DNA from: an uncultured Prevotellaceae bacterium | Lineage (GTDB): Bacteria; Bacteroidota; Bacteroidia; Bacteroidales; Bacteroidaceae | Assembly (NCBI GenBank): GCA_946402905.1 | Contig: CAMIYC010000029.1 | Coordinates: 1 to 41,456, forward strand | Reading direction: 5' to 3' | Length of the DNA: 41,456 bases | Shown: positions 16,886 through 25,750 of the stretch, one piece after another | Layout of the letters: every line of letters begins with the position of its first letter | Numbering within the stretch: position 1 is the first letter of the stretch | Made by a program: the position numbers and the translations under genes | Notes under the pieces: generated by a model | The model's input: only the letters and a program-made list of their open reading frames with translations | Databases searched by the model: none | Told to the model about the DNA's origin: nothing

Positions 16886-16957
16886 CACCCGATTTTTTGC
16901 TGCCCTACACAACATTTTCAAATTTTAGGGGTTATTTAAATATAAAAGGACAATATT

Positions 16958-17605
16958 TTGGCGAGAATATACACAGATCAGGCTGCAAGCCTGCAATACA
17001 GTCATGACGCAATGCGACCCTGGCAAAGGGCGGTCAAGAGGGTGACAGACTTTGTCTGTGCCCTTTTGGGACTCATCGTCCTCTCTCCTGTTTTCCTTGC
17101 CATCGCTCTTGTCCTTAAATTCCAGAAAAACGGTCCTGTACTTTTCGCTCAGGAGCGCATAGGATACGGCGGCAAGCCATTCACCATCTACAAATTCCGC
17201 ACGATGAGCACCGTGGTCGAGGACGAGGGTCCTCAGCTCATTGCCCGGAGCGACAGTGTGAAGTCGACCCCTTTTGAGCAGTTTCTTCGCGAGCACCACC
17301 TCGACGAGCTACCTCAGCTGTGGAACGTGCTCATAGGCGACATGTCGCTTGTGGGTCCTCGCCCGGAGCGCCGCTTCTTCATCAACCAGATCATGGAGCA
17401 CACCCACGACTATCTGCTTATCTACCAGATGCGCCCCGGGCTGACCTCCGAGGCAACGCTCTACAATGGCTATACCGACACCATGGAGAAGATGCTCAAA
17501 CGTCTCGACATGGACATCCGCTATCTGGAGAACCGCTCTCTGGGCCTTGACATCAAGATCATTCTCAGCACGCTATACAGCATTGTCAGTGGAAAGAAAT
17601 TCTAA
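16958..17605 (+). CDS. Initiating phosphoglycosyl transferase of the bacterial sugar transferase family (PglC/WbaP-like)
   Basis: The 215-residue protein has one N-terminal membrane segment (about 26-50, VTDFVCALLGLIVLSPVFLAIALV) and the full catalytic core of monotopic phosphoglycosyl transferases: QERIGYGGKPFTIYKFRTM, an Asp-Glu pair in VEDEGPQL, then DELPQLWNVLIGDMSLVGPRPE and RPGLTSEATL. It moves a sugar-1-phosphate from a UDP-sugar to undecaprenyl phosphate, the first step of polymer assembly. The start is a TTG at 16958, preceded by AAAAGGA at about 8 nt. The first ATG would be codon 19 (17012), which would still leave the membrane segment. It is the first gene of the operon. The sugar it transfers cannot be read from the sequence. 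Confidence 0.92.
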   Translation: MARIYTDQAASLQYSHDAMRPWQRAVKRVTDFVCALLGLIVLSPVFLAIALVLKFQKNGPVLFAQERIGYGGKPFTIYKFRTMSTVVEDEGPQLIARSDSVKSTPFEQFLREHHLDELPQLWNVLIGDMSLVGPRPERRFFINQIMEHTHDYLLIYQMRPGLTSEATLYNGYTDTMEKMLKRLDMDIRYLENRSLGLDIKIILSTLYSIVSGKKF

Positions 17606-17621
17606 ACACACTTGTCTGAAC

Positions 17622-20243
17622 ATGAAGAAACCGATCATATTACTGCTTCTCATGATGCTTTTGCCTTTGGGTATCATGGCACAGTCGTCGATGACCGACG
17701 ACCAGATTTTCAAATTCATCATCAAGGAACATGAGGCCGGCACCTCGCAGCAACAGATTGTGATACAGCTGATGCAGCGCGGTGTAGACATCAACCAGAT
17801 ACGCCGTGTGAAGAAGAAGTATGAGCGGATCTCCAAGCAGGAAGGCCTGGGTGCCCTCTCCAACGACACCAACCCCACGGACGACCGCACACGCACCAAC
17901 AGCAGCAAGAACAAGAAGAGCCAGTTGCTCGACGGACAGTATGACAGCCGTATCGCCGACTACTCCAACGATCCAAACCGCTACAACTCTGGCAACTGGA
18001 TACAGCCAGACATCCCCGGCGGCACCCGCACCTACGACGAGGATGACGAGGATTTCCAGGAGATGCTCGACGAGATGAACAGTTGGCTGCCCGCCGACAC
18101 CATCACGATGTATGAAAATCTGGTGGAGCGCCTGCAGAAACAGAAGAAGAAGATCTACGGCCACGACCTTTTCAACAACAAGCAGCTCACCTTTGAGCCC
18201 AATATGAACATCGCCACCCCCGAGACCTACCGCCTGGGCCCTGGCGACGCCGTGTATATCGACATCTACGGTGCCTCGCAGAAGACCATCGAGAGCACAG
18301 TTTCTCCCGACGGCTCGGTGGTGATTGAAGGCTACGGTCCTGTCTATGTGGCCGGTATGACCGTGACACAGGCCAACGCCACCATCAAGCAACGCCTGGG
18401 CGCTCGCTACCAGAGCAGCAATCTGCGCCTCACCGTGGGCGAGACCCGCTCGATCATGGTCAATGTGGTGGGCGACGTGAAAGTGCCCGGCACCTATACG
18501 CTCTCAGCCTTCTCCAGCGTCTTTCATGCCCTCTATATGGCGGGCGGCGTGACCGACCTGGGCACGCTGCGCAACGTGAAAGTATACCGGGGCGGACAGC
18601 TGCTCTCTGTGATCGATATCTACGAATATATCGTCAACGGCCGTATGACCGGTAACGTGCGTCTGAACGACAACGACATGATCATGGTTGGCCCCTACGA
18701 TTGCCTCGTCAATGTGACCGGCAAGGTGAAGCGCCCGATGTATTACGAGATGAAGCGCAACGAGAATCTCGCCTCGCTCATCAAATTCGCAGGAGGTTTC
18801 ACCGGCGACGCCTACAAGAAGTCGGTGCGCGTGATCCGCAAAGCCGGGCGCGAGTATTCTGTGTATAATGTAGACGAGTTTGACTTCGCCTCCTTCACCA
18901 TTGCCGACGGCGATTCGATCACCGTCGACTCGATCATCGACCGCTACGACAACATGGCCGAGATACGGGGTGCTGTGTTCCGTCCGGGCATGTATCAGGT
19001 GGGGGGCGATATCAACAGTGTGCGCACCCTCATCGAGCACGCCGAGGGTCTGCGCGAGGAAGCCTTCACCGCCCACGCCGTGATGCACCGTATGCGCAAA
19101 GACCGCACGCTCGAGGTGCTGCGCCTCGACATCGACGGCATCCTCGACGGCAGCAAGGCCGACATTGAGCTAAAGCCCAACGATGTGCTCTTCATCCCCA
19201 CCAAGCAGGAGATGATGGAGGAGCAGACCCTCACCATCCATGGCGAGGTGCGCTATCCAGGCATCTACAAATACGCAGCCAACGAGACCGTCGAAGACCT
19301 CATCCTGCAGGCAGGCGGGCTGACCGAGACCGCCTCGACGGTGAAGGTGGACGTAGCACGTCGCGTGACCAACCCCCAGGCCCTGAGCACCGACTCAGTC
19401 ATCGCCAACACCTATAGTCTGATGCTTAAGGACGGCTTCGTGATTGACGGCGAGCCCGGCTTTATCCTCAGCCCCTTCGACGAGGTGTATGTGCGCAAGA
19501 GCCCCGGCTCTTACAAACAACAAAACGTGAGCATCGAGGGCGAGGTGATGTTTGCCGGCACCTATACCCTTTCGACCAAGAACATGCGCCTGAGCGAGCT
19601 GGTTCGTGCCGCCGGCGGTGTAAACGACCGTGCCTACACTAAAGGTGCCCGTCTGGACCGCCGCTACACCCAGGAGGAGCGCCAGAATGCCATAGAGGCT
19701 CTGAAGAAAGCCCAGGAGCAGGCAGAGCTCAACCTGCAGGAACAGATAGCCAAGAGCGGCAATGCCAATCTGGCCAACCTGAGCACCGATCAGAACCTGC
19801 AGTTGCGCAAATATGAGGTGGGCGACACCTACCCCGTGGGTATCGACATGGAGCGAGCCCTACAGAACCCCGGCGGCGACGACGACATCGTGCTTCGCGA
19901 GGGTGACCGTATCATGGTGCCGCAATATACAGGCACGGTAAAGATCAGCGGCGAGGTGATGCATCCCAACTCCGTGGTCTACGAGGCAGGCCGGAGTGTG
20001 AGCTACTATATCGACCAGGCCGGTGGTTTCGGCACGAACGCCAAGAAGCGCCAGTCGTATATCATCTATATGAGCGGCAAGGTGGCCAAGGTGAGCCACG
20101 GTGCCAAGCCCCAGCCCGGCTGTGAGATTGTGGTGCCCTCGAAGCCCATCACCAAGACGTCACTGCAAGAGACGCTGAGCATCGCCACCTCTGTAGGCTC
20201 CTTCGCAGCCATCATTGCCACCATTGCCAATATTGTGAAGTAA
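17622..20243 (+). CDS. Outer-membrane polysaccharide export protein with multiple SLBB domains (Wza-like)
   Basis: The start is placed at 17622, where a signal peptide begins (MKKPIILLLLMMLLPLGIMAQ); the frame is open further upstream but overlaps the previous gene. The 873-residue protein has an N-terminal helical, polar region (about 25-190), then the polysaccharide export domain beginning Y203RLGPGDAVYIDIYG. Several SLBB/beta-grasp repeats follow, each ending in phrases such as VVGDVKVPGTYTL, IHGEVRYPGIYKY, IEGEVMFAGTYTL and ISGEVMHPNSVVYEAG. A helical, Gln/Glu/Ala-rich insert lies near 680-715, and a C-terminal hydrophobic segment ends in FAAIIATIANIVK. It is far longer than E. coli Wza, as is common in Bacteroidetes. 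It forms the outer-membrane exit channel for the polymer and works with the two Wzz-like proteins next to it. Confidence 0.93.
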   Translation: MKKPIILLLLMMLLPLGIMAQSSMTDDQIFKFIIKEHEAGTSQQQIVIQLMQRGVDINQIRRVKKKYERISKQEGLGALSNDTNPTDDRTRTNSSKNKKSQLLDGQYDSRIADYSNDPNRYNSGNWIQPDIPGGTRTYDEDDEDFQEMLDEMNSWLPADTITMYENLVERLQKQKKKIYGHDLFNNKQLTFEPNMNIATPETYRLGPGDAVYIDIYGASQKTIESTVSPDGSVVIEGYGPVYVAGMTVTQANATIKQRLGARYQSSNLRLTVGETRSIMVNVVGDVKVPGTYTLSAFSSVFHALYMAGGVTDLGTLRNVKVYRGGQLLSVIDIYEYIVNGRMTGNVRLNDNDMIMVGPYDCLVNVTGKVKRPMYYEMKRNENLASLIKFAGGFTGDAYKKSVRVIRKAGREYSVYNVDEFDFASFTIADGDSITVDSIIDRYDNMAEIRGAVFRPGMYQVGGDINSVRTLIEHAEGLREEAFTAHAVMHRMRKDRTLEVLRLDIDGILDGSKADIELKPNDVLFIPTKQEMMEEQTLTIHGEVRYPGIYKYAANETVEDLILQAGGLTETASTVKVDVARRVTNPQALSTDSVIANTYSLMLKDGFVIDGEPGFILSPFDEVYVRKSPGSYKQQNVSIEGEVMFAGTYTLSTKNMRLSELVRAAGGVNDRAYTKGARLDRRYTQEERQNAIEALKKAQEQAELNLQEQIAKSGNANLANLSTDQNLQLRKYEVGDTYPVGIDMERALQNPGGDDDIVLREGDRIMVPQYTGTVKISGEVMHPNSVVYEAGRSVSYYIDQAGGFGTNAKKRQSYIIYMSGKVAKVSHGAKPQPGCEIVVPSKPITKTSLQETLSIATSVGSFAAIIATIANIVK

Positions 20244-20258
20244 GGAAAGGAGGAAAGA

Positions 20259-21320
20259 ATGAAAAAAAAGATCGCTCTCGACATCATTGCCTTCCTGAGA
20301 GCCATCCGACAAGACAAGTGGATGATGGCCGTTTTTATGGGTCTGTCGGCCTTTTTAGGACTGGCCGTGGCTTTCGGCACTCCAAAAGAGTATAAGTCGT
20401 CGGTCATGCTGGCTCCCGAGACCGCCACTGACAACAGCCTGACATCGAACATCTCATCACTGGCCTCGATGGTGGGCATGAATATGAATTTCGGGAGCTC
20501 AAACGATGCCATTTATCCTGAGCTCTATCCCGACTTGCTACAGTCCATGGATTTTATAGTAGGGCTATTCCCCGTCAAAGTAACCACCAAAGACGGCCTG
20601 GTCACTACCGACTATTTTGACTATTTGCTCCATCACAATGCCAAGGCATGGTACATGTTTCCTGCACGTTGGCTGGCATCCATTGTCGAGAAACTGAGAA
20701 ACGACGACACTGGGCCCAAGGGTGGCGACGACAAGGTGAACCCCTTTTGGCTCACCCGTCAACAATATGACATAGCCCATATCATCAGCCGCAACATCGA
20801 CTGTACGGTAGACAAAAAGACCAGTGTCATCTCCATAGAGGTGACCGACCAAGACCCCCTCATTTCCGCTACTATAGCCGACTCCGTGAGAAGCCACCTG
20901 CAGACTTTCATCACTGAATACCGCACACTGAAGTCGCGCAACGACCTGGCATACATGGAGAAACTCTTCGCCGAGGCTCATGAGCAATACGTCAAGGCCC
21001 GGCAGCAGTTTGCCGCATACGCCGATGCCAACCAGGAGGTGATTCTTCAAGCCTACAAAGCCAAGGAAGAAGACCTGGAGAACGACATGCAGCTGAAATA
21101 CAACGCCTACACCCAGGTGTATGAGCAGCTGCAGCTGTCGAAAGCCAAAGTGCAGGAAAACACGCCAGCATTCACCGTAGTGCAGTCGGCGTCCGTGCCC
21201 ATCAAGCACAGCAACAAGTCGAAATTGTCGGTGATGCTGCTCTTCATTTTTTTAGGAGCCATGCTACGCATGATGATTTTGATGCTGAAAAAGCGTCGGG
21301 AGGTTTTCATCCTTGAATGA
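20259..21320 (+). CDS. Wzz-type chain-length determinant protein, first of two
   Basis: The 353-residue protein has the Wzz/GumC layout: a first membrane helix (about 22-42), a long periplasmic part with a coiled-coil-forming stretch (SRNDLAYMEKLFAEAHEQYVKARQQFAAYADANQEVI), and a second helix near the C terminus (LSVMLLFIFLGAMLRMMILML) followed by a short basic tail. It carries TDQDPLISATIADSVRSHLQ, which is closely shared with the next gene. Polysaccharide co-polymerases of this type set polymer length and bridge the inner membrane to the SLBB exporter. There is no cytoplasmic tyrosine-kinase domain and no separate kinase gene. An AAGGAGG-like site (AAGGAAAG) precedes the ATG. Confidence 0.9.
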   Translation: MKKKIALDIIAFLRAIRQDKWMMAVFMGLSAFLGLAVAFGTPKEYKSSVMLAPETATDNSLTSNISSLASMVGMNMNFGSSNDAIYPELYPDLLQSMDFIVGLFPVKVTTKDGLVTTDYFDYLLHHNAKAWYMFPARWLASIVEKLRNDDTGPKGGDDKVNPFWLTRQQYDIAHIISRNIDCTVDKKTSVISIEVTDQDPLISATIADSVRSHLQTFITEYRTLKSRNDLAYMEKLFAEAHEQYVKARQQFAAYADANQEVILQAYKAKEEDLENDMQLKYNAYTQVYEQLQLSKAKVQENTPAFTVVQSASVPIKHSNKSKLSVMLLFIFLGAMLRMMILMLKKRREVFILE

Positions 21321-21327
21321 ACGAAGC

Positions 21328-22314
21328 ATGACCGACAGCCCCCGCCATACCAGCGATAATGAATGGAGTGCCTGGGACGAATGCAAGAGCCACTGGAGAG
21401 TCTATCTCATCGGCTGGGTGGTATCCTTCTCCCTGGCGATCATTGTGTGTGCCGGTATCCCCAAGACCTACTCCTCTCAGGTGAAAATTGCCGACGAGCA
21501 CTATGAGACCGACCTGCTACTCGGTCTGAACAACATCGCCGCATGGGCAAAAACCGGTATCAGCGACCACAAGGGTCTGCGCATGCCCGAGGTATACTAC
21601 CGTTTGGTCACCTCGCCCTCCTTCGCTGAGGAAATGTCGAGAGTGAACGTCAGTTGCTATCACACCGACTACTATCACTATATCCTGAACCACCACCAGC
21701 TGTCGTGGTGGGAGCGTATAGGTCGCGGGCTGAGCAAAGACACGCTCAGCGAGAAAGAGCGTGTGCTGGCGGTCATCCACGACAATATACGATCGAAGGT
21801 CTCCTCAAAATACGGCACCACCACTATGCAGGTGACCGACCAGGACCCATTGGTGGCCGCCATGCTGGCCGACTCTGTCAGGGTTCACCTTCAGCGACAC
21901 CTTGCAGACTACTCGCGCCGACGTGCCGTCAGGGATCTTGTCACCTCGGCCAACAAGATGGAGCGTGCCCGTCAGGATTACGAGAAAGCTCGCGACGCTT
22001 ATGCCAGCTATAGGGACACCCACAACGACCTCACCTCGGTGCGGGCAAGTTCTGTGGAGGATCATCTGCTCAGTGAGTATGAGAAAGCTTTCAACACATA
22101 CACCAAAGAACAGGAGCAATATATACGTGCCAAGGCCTTGGTCGACAAATTCTCTTTCAAGTTTGTCGTGCTCAAGAACGCCACCGTACCACTCGACCCC
22201 TCCGGGCCTCAAGTCATCGGATACGTGTCGTCCTTTCTCTTCCTCGCCACGGTTTTCATATCCTGGTTGATTCTCGGCCTGCGCACATACAAAGACTATC
22301 ATCTAAAAGGATAA
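21328..22314 (+). CDS. Wzz-type chain-length determinant protein, second of two
   Basis: This 328-residue protein is a paralog of the preceding one. It has a first membrane helix (VYLIGWVVSFSLAIIVCAGIP), TDQDPLVAAMLADSVRVHLQ in place of the neighbour's TDQDPLISATIADSVRSHLQ, a helical stretch KMERARQDYEKARDAYASYRDTHND, and a C-terminal helix (IGYVSSFLFLATVFISWLIL). The start is taken as the ATG at 21328, 8 nt after the previous stop. A TTG at 21313 would add five residues and overlap the previous gene. It abuts the polymerase gene with no gap. Two unequal co-polymerases in tandem could form a mixed ring or set two chain lengths. No kinase domain is present. Confidence 0.88.
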   Translation: MTDSPRHTSDNEWSAWDECKSHWRVYLIGWVVSFSLAIIVCAGIPKTYSSQVKIADEHYETDLLLGLNNIAAWAKTGISDHKGLRMPEVYYRLVTSPSFAEEMSRVNVSCYHTDYYHYILNHHQLSWWERIGRGLSKDTLSEKERVLAVIHDNIRSKVSSKYGTTTMQVTDQDPLVAAMLADSVRVHLQRHLADYSRRRAVRDLVTSANKMERARQDYEKARDAYASYRDTHNDLTSVRASSVEDHLLSEYEKAFNTYTKEQEQYIRAKALVDKFSFKFVVLKNATVPLDPSGPQVIGYVSSFLFLATVFISWLILGLRTYKDYHLKG

Positions 22315-23541
22315 ATGAACATCGCCATTATCATCGTCATGACCATCATGCTGGCTGCCTTTATCTTCTTAAAGGTGGGCGACGCATTCTCCCCCTGGAC
22401 CATCACCACTGCCATCTGGCTGGCTATCGTCGTGATGTTTCAGTTTCAAGGCGACTTGCTTTATCCTCTGGGCGACCAGTTTTATACCTGTCTGGCCATC
22501 TGGCTACCCATCTTATGCATCTCGTCGCTCATCACCTATTATGTGATGCCACGCACTTATGCCAAATCAGAAAGTCGCTTTTCCTCACTTGAGATCAACA
22601 CATTGCTTTTCAATTTCTTTTACGTCATCTCGATGGTCATCACCCCTCTCTACCTCTACAAAATCCTCCAGGTGGTGATGATGTTTGACAGTTCAGACCT
22701 GCTCAACAATATCCGGCTGCTGGCGGTGTATGGCGACGAGAACTATGGATTCCTCACCTATTCATATGTTTTCAACCAGGTGCTTTTGGTCATAGCCATC
22801 TGGCGTTATCCCAGGATGCCACTCTGGCAATTGGGCACCATCATTGTCGCCAACTTGATGAGCGCCTTCGCTATCATGGAGAAAGGAATGCTATTTTTCT
22901 TGTTCATTACCGTACTTTACGTGCTTTATCAGAAAGGTATCGTCAAGATACGCTCCATCTTCATATATTCTGCGCTACTGGTCATCGTCTTTTTCATCAT
23001 CAATTCCGCACGTAGCATTACAGAAGACTCAGATCCGAATGAGGAAATCACTTTCCTCGATTTTTTTGCCATATACGTATTGTCGCCATCGGTGGCTTTC
23101 GAGCAAGTGACCGAAGATCTCACCCCACAGTTTGGCTCACACACCTTTCAGGTGATTTATCTCTTTCTCAACCGGTTCGGCGGCGACTATGAAGTCAATG
23201 CCAAACTACAGGAGTTTGTATGGGTGCCGCTTCCCACTAATGTCTATACCGTATTTCAGCCTTTCTTTGAAGATTTCAAATACAGAGGAGTGGCTTTCTT
23301 CGCCCTGGTTTACGGTGTGTTCAGCGGATATGTTTACCGTCTGGCCCGCAACGGCAACAGCATCGGCAAGGCTCTTTATGCCTACGTAGTGTACGTTCTG
23401 GCACTTCAGTTTTTCCAGGAAAATATCATGATGAGTTTGGTAACGGTCATACAGTTCATCTTCTTCACCGTATTGGTATGCCAGCAACAATTCACGATAA
23501 GTTTCTCATTTCTTGACCCCAAAAGAAAGGATGCATTATGA
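22315..23541 (+). CDS. Wzy-type polysaccharide repeat-unit polymerase
   Basis: The 408-residue protein is almost wholly membrane-embedded, with about ten to twelve predicted helices. It has a large loop near 255-320 (SARSITEDSDPNEE ... FGSHTFQVIYLFLNRFGGDYEVN). This layout and the position between chain-length genes and flippase point to an oligosaccharide repeat-unit polymerase, which joins lipid-linked repeat units in the periplasm. Sequence conservation in this family is low, so the call rests on topology and context rather than on motifs. It starts on the base after the previous stop and shares an ATGA overlap with the flippase gene. Confidence 0.8.
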   Translation: MNIAIIIVMTIMLAAFIFLKVGDAFSPWTITTAIWLAIVVMFQFQGDLLYPLGDQFYTCLAIWLPILCISSLITYYVMPRTYAKSESRFSSLEINTLLFNFFYVISMVITPLYLYKILQVVMMFDSSDLLNNIRLLAVYGDENYGFLTYSYVFNQVLLVIAIWRYPRMPLWQLGTIIVANLMSAFAIMEKGMLFFLFITVLYVLYQKGIVKIRSIFIYSALLVIVFFIINSARSITEDSDPNEEITFLDFFAIYVLSPSVAFEQVTEDLTPQFGSHTFQVIYLFLNRFGGDYEVNAKLQEFVWVPLPTNVYTVFQPFFEDFKYRGVAFFALVYGVFSGYVYRLARNGNSIGKALYAYVVYVLALQFFQENIMMSLVTVIQFIFFTVLVCQQQFTISFSFLDPKRKDAL

Positions 23542-24890
23542 AACCAGCATGGTTGAAAAAGATCCTGGGTGAAGACTCACGCACCATACTCATGCGCAAG
23601 AATATCTTCACGTCCATCCTTCTCAAGGCATGGTCAGGCTTTGTATTCTTAGCCCTTGTGCCACTCACACTCAGTTGTCTTGGCACCTATGAGAACGGTA
23701 TCTGGCTCACCATCAGCTCGATGCTCATCTGGATAGACCATCTGGACATCGGACTTGGCAACGGTCTTCGCAACCGTCTGACCACCTATCTAGCCCATGA
23801 TGACATTGTGGCAGCCCGACAAGCCACCACGTGCACATTTGTGATGCTCATCCTGATTATTGTGCCCGTGATGCTCGTCATCCTTGCAATGGTCTATTCT
23901 GCAGACTTGTACGCCTTCCTGAATGTCGACCCCCTATGCTCTCCACAACTGACAGACAGTTGCGCTGTGGCCGTCGTCTTTGTCTGTTCCACCTTTGTAT
24001 TCAAGTTTATCGGCAACTTTTACATGGGGCTGCAGTTGCCTGCCGTCAGCAATCTCATCATGACATGCGGCCATACCCTTACGCTGGCTGCCACATTTGT
24101 GGCCTGGCTGACAGGCTCCCATTCGCTGATAGCCATAGCAGCCATCAATACCTGCTCACCCCTGGCCATTTATCTGCTGGCATATCCCATCACTTTTTAC
24201 AAGCGATATCCTCACTTGAGGCCGTCGCTGCGCTATTTCTCCTTCAGTGCCACAAAGGACTTGTTCACCATCGGTGTGAAATTCTTCACCTTACAGATAG
24301 CAGGGGTGGTGCTTTTCATGTCATCCACCATGCTCATCTCACGTATTTTTACGCCCGATATGGTCAACCCTTATCAGATCTGTTACCGCTATTTTACGAT
24401 CCTGCTGATCACTTTCACTATCGTCAGCACCCCGATATGGAGTGCAACCAACGATGCCTATGCCAGAGGCGATGAGCGATGGATCCTCAACTGTCGCAAG
24501 CGGATGGACAAGATCATGCTGCTTGTAGCCCTGGCCCTCCTTCTCATGGTGCTGCTCTCCAAGCCTGTTTACGCGGTATGGCTCAGGGGGCAGGTAGACA
24601 TCCCCCACTCACTCACCATACTCATGGCCATATATATGTTTGTCATCATGTACAGCCTGAGCTACAGTAATTTCCTCAACGGTATCAATATGCTCACCCT
24701 GCAATTGATATTCACCTGCGGTGCGGCCCTGGCATTCATACCCCTTACGCTATTGCTTACCCGTGATTACCACCACGTCGACACCATCATCATCGTGATG
24801 ATAGCCGTGAATTTACCAGGCATGATTGTCAACCGCATGCAATTCAACCGTATTATCAATCACAGCGCAAAAGGAATATGGAAAAGATAG
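23538..24890 (+). CDS. Wzx-type lipid-linked oligosaccharide flippase
   Basis: The 450-residue polytopic protein shows the MOP/MATE-like pattern of polysaccharide flippases: about twelve hydrophobic segments, an early WLTISSMLIWIDHLDIGLGNGLRNRL (the region after helix 1-2 typical of the family) and a charged loop RGDERWILNCRKRMDKIMLL in the second half. Such proteins carry undecaprenyl-linked repeat units from the cytoplasmic to the periplasmic face. Its start overlaps the polymerase stop (ATGA) and its end overlaps the next glycosyltransferase by 13 nt. With the polymerase this marks the locus as Wzx/Wzy-dependent. Confidence 0.9.
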   Translation: MKPAWLKKILGEDSRTILMRKNIFTSILLKAWSGFVFLALVPLTLSCLGTYENGIWLTISSMLIWIDHLDIGLGNGLRNRLTTYLAHDDIVAARQATTCTFVMLILIIVPVMLVILAMVYSADLYAFLNVDPLCSPQLTDSCAVAVVFVCSTFVFKFIGNFYMGLQLPAVSNLIMTCGHTLTLAATFVAWLTGSHSLIAIAAINTCSPLAIYLLAYPITFYKRYPHLRPSLRYFSFSATKDLFTIGVKFFTLQIAGVVLFMSSTMLISRIFTPDMVNPYQICYRYFTILLITFTIVSTPIWSATNDAYARGDERWILNCRKRMDKIMLLVALALLLMVLLSKPVYAVWLRGQVDIPHSLTILMAIYMFVIMYSLSYSNFLNGINMLTLQLIFTCGAALAFIPLTLLLTRDYHHVDTIIIVMIAVNLPGMIVNRMQFNRIINHSAKGIWKR

Positions 24891-25750
24891 CCACCTCAGA
24901 AACCACCAGCCCCATCGCCATCCTCATGGCTACATACAACGGCATGCCGTACATCCGTCAACAGCTTGACTCCCTTCTGTCTCAGACCACTACTGGATGG
25001 ACCCTATATATCAACGACGACGGTTCGTCGGACTCTACCACCGACATCATCAAAAGGTATGCCGAGCTGCATGACAACATCCAGGTGCTGAATCTTGGGA
25101 AAGGTCTTGGTGCCTGCGAAAATTTCCTGAGGATGCTACACACGGTTGATGCCAAATATTACATGTTCTGCGATCAGGATGACCACTGGTCTCCAGTGAA
25201 GATACGCAAGGAAATGGATGCGATGACAAAGATTGAAAAGAGCCACCCCGGCAAACCCATCATCGTGCATTGCGACCTGAAAGTAGTGGACCAAGAGATG
25301 CACCTCATCCATCCTTCTTTTATCCAATACGCAGGTGTCTATCCCACATTGCTCAACCAGTTTGAACATAGTGTCGAGCCCTATATCACAGGCTGCACAA
25401 TGCTGCTCAACAGACTCGCTCGTGATAGTGTGGTCTATCCCACCACTGTCGCAGCCATGCACGATGCCTGGGTCACACTCTGTGTACTGCGTGCCGGAGG
25501 TATCAGCACGTTGGTGGACGAGTCGTTGGTAGACTATCGTCAGCATGGTTCTAACACATTGGGAGCCAGGGATATCAGTGAAGTAAACTTAAGCTATCGT
25601 CTACGTCTGTTGCGTAGCATCCTGCAGGAGCGTCGCCGGCACTACCTCATGCTGCGCACGCTTGGCTTTGGCACACCCATCAAATATGTATTTGAAAAAA
25701 TCCGTTTTAAATGTGCAGTGAACAAGATACGAAAGACACAAAGTTTGTAG
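24878..25750 (+). CDS. GT2 glycosyltransferase
   Basis: The 290-residue protein is a GT-A fold family 2 transferase. It has the N-terminal nucleotide-binding strand IAILMATYNGMPYIRQQLDSLLSQT, INDDGSSDST at about 46-55, and the metal-binding D99QDDHW region. A late MHDAWVTLCVLRAGG and a basic C terminus (KYVFEKIRFKCAVNKIRK) suggest peripheral membrane contact. The closest-looking groups are rhamnosyl- and similar transferases, but donor and acceptor cannot be read. It is cytoplasmic and adds one sugar to the lipid-linked repeat unit. The ATG at 24878 has AAAGGAAT just upstream, and the gene overlaps both neighbours (13 nt and 40 nt). Confidence 0.9.
   Translation: MEKIATSETTSPIAILMATYNGMPYIRQQLDSLLSQTTTGWTLYINDDGSSDSTTDIIKRYAELHDNIQVLNLGKGLGACENFLRMLHTVDAKYYMFCDQDDHWSPVKIRKEMDAMTKIEKSHPGKPIIVHCDLKVVDQEMHLIHPSFIQYAGVYPTLLNQFEHSVEPYITGCTMLLNRLARDSVVYPTTVAAMHDAWVTLCVLRAGGISTLVDESLVDYRQHGSNTLGARDISEVNLSYRLRLLRSILQERRRHYLMLRTLGFGTPIKYVFEKIRFKCAVNKIRKTQSL

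Noticed and set aside
16717..16957. Invertible promoter of the capsule type
   Set aside because: No inverted repeats flank the promoter and no recombinase gene is nearby.
17466..17621. Longer start of the SLBB export protein
   Set aside because: The extra 52 codons overlap the sugar transferase gene out of frame and would bury the signal peptide.
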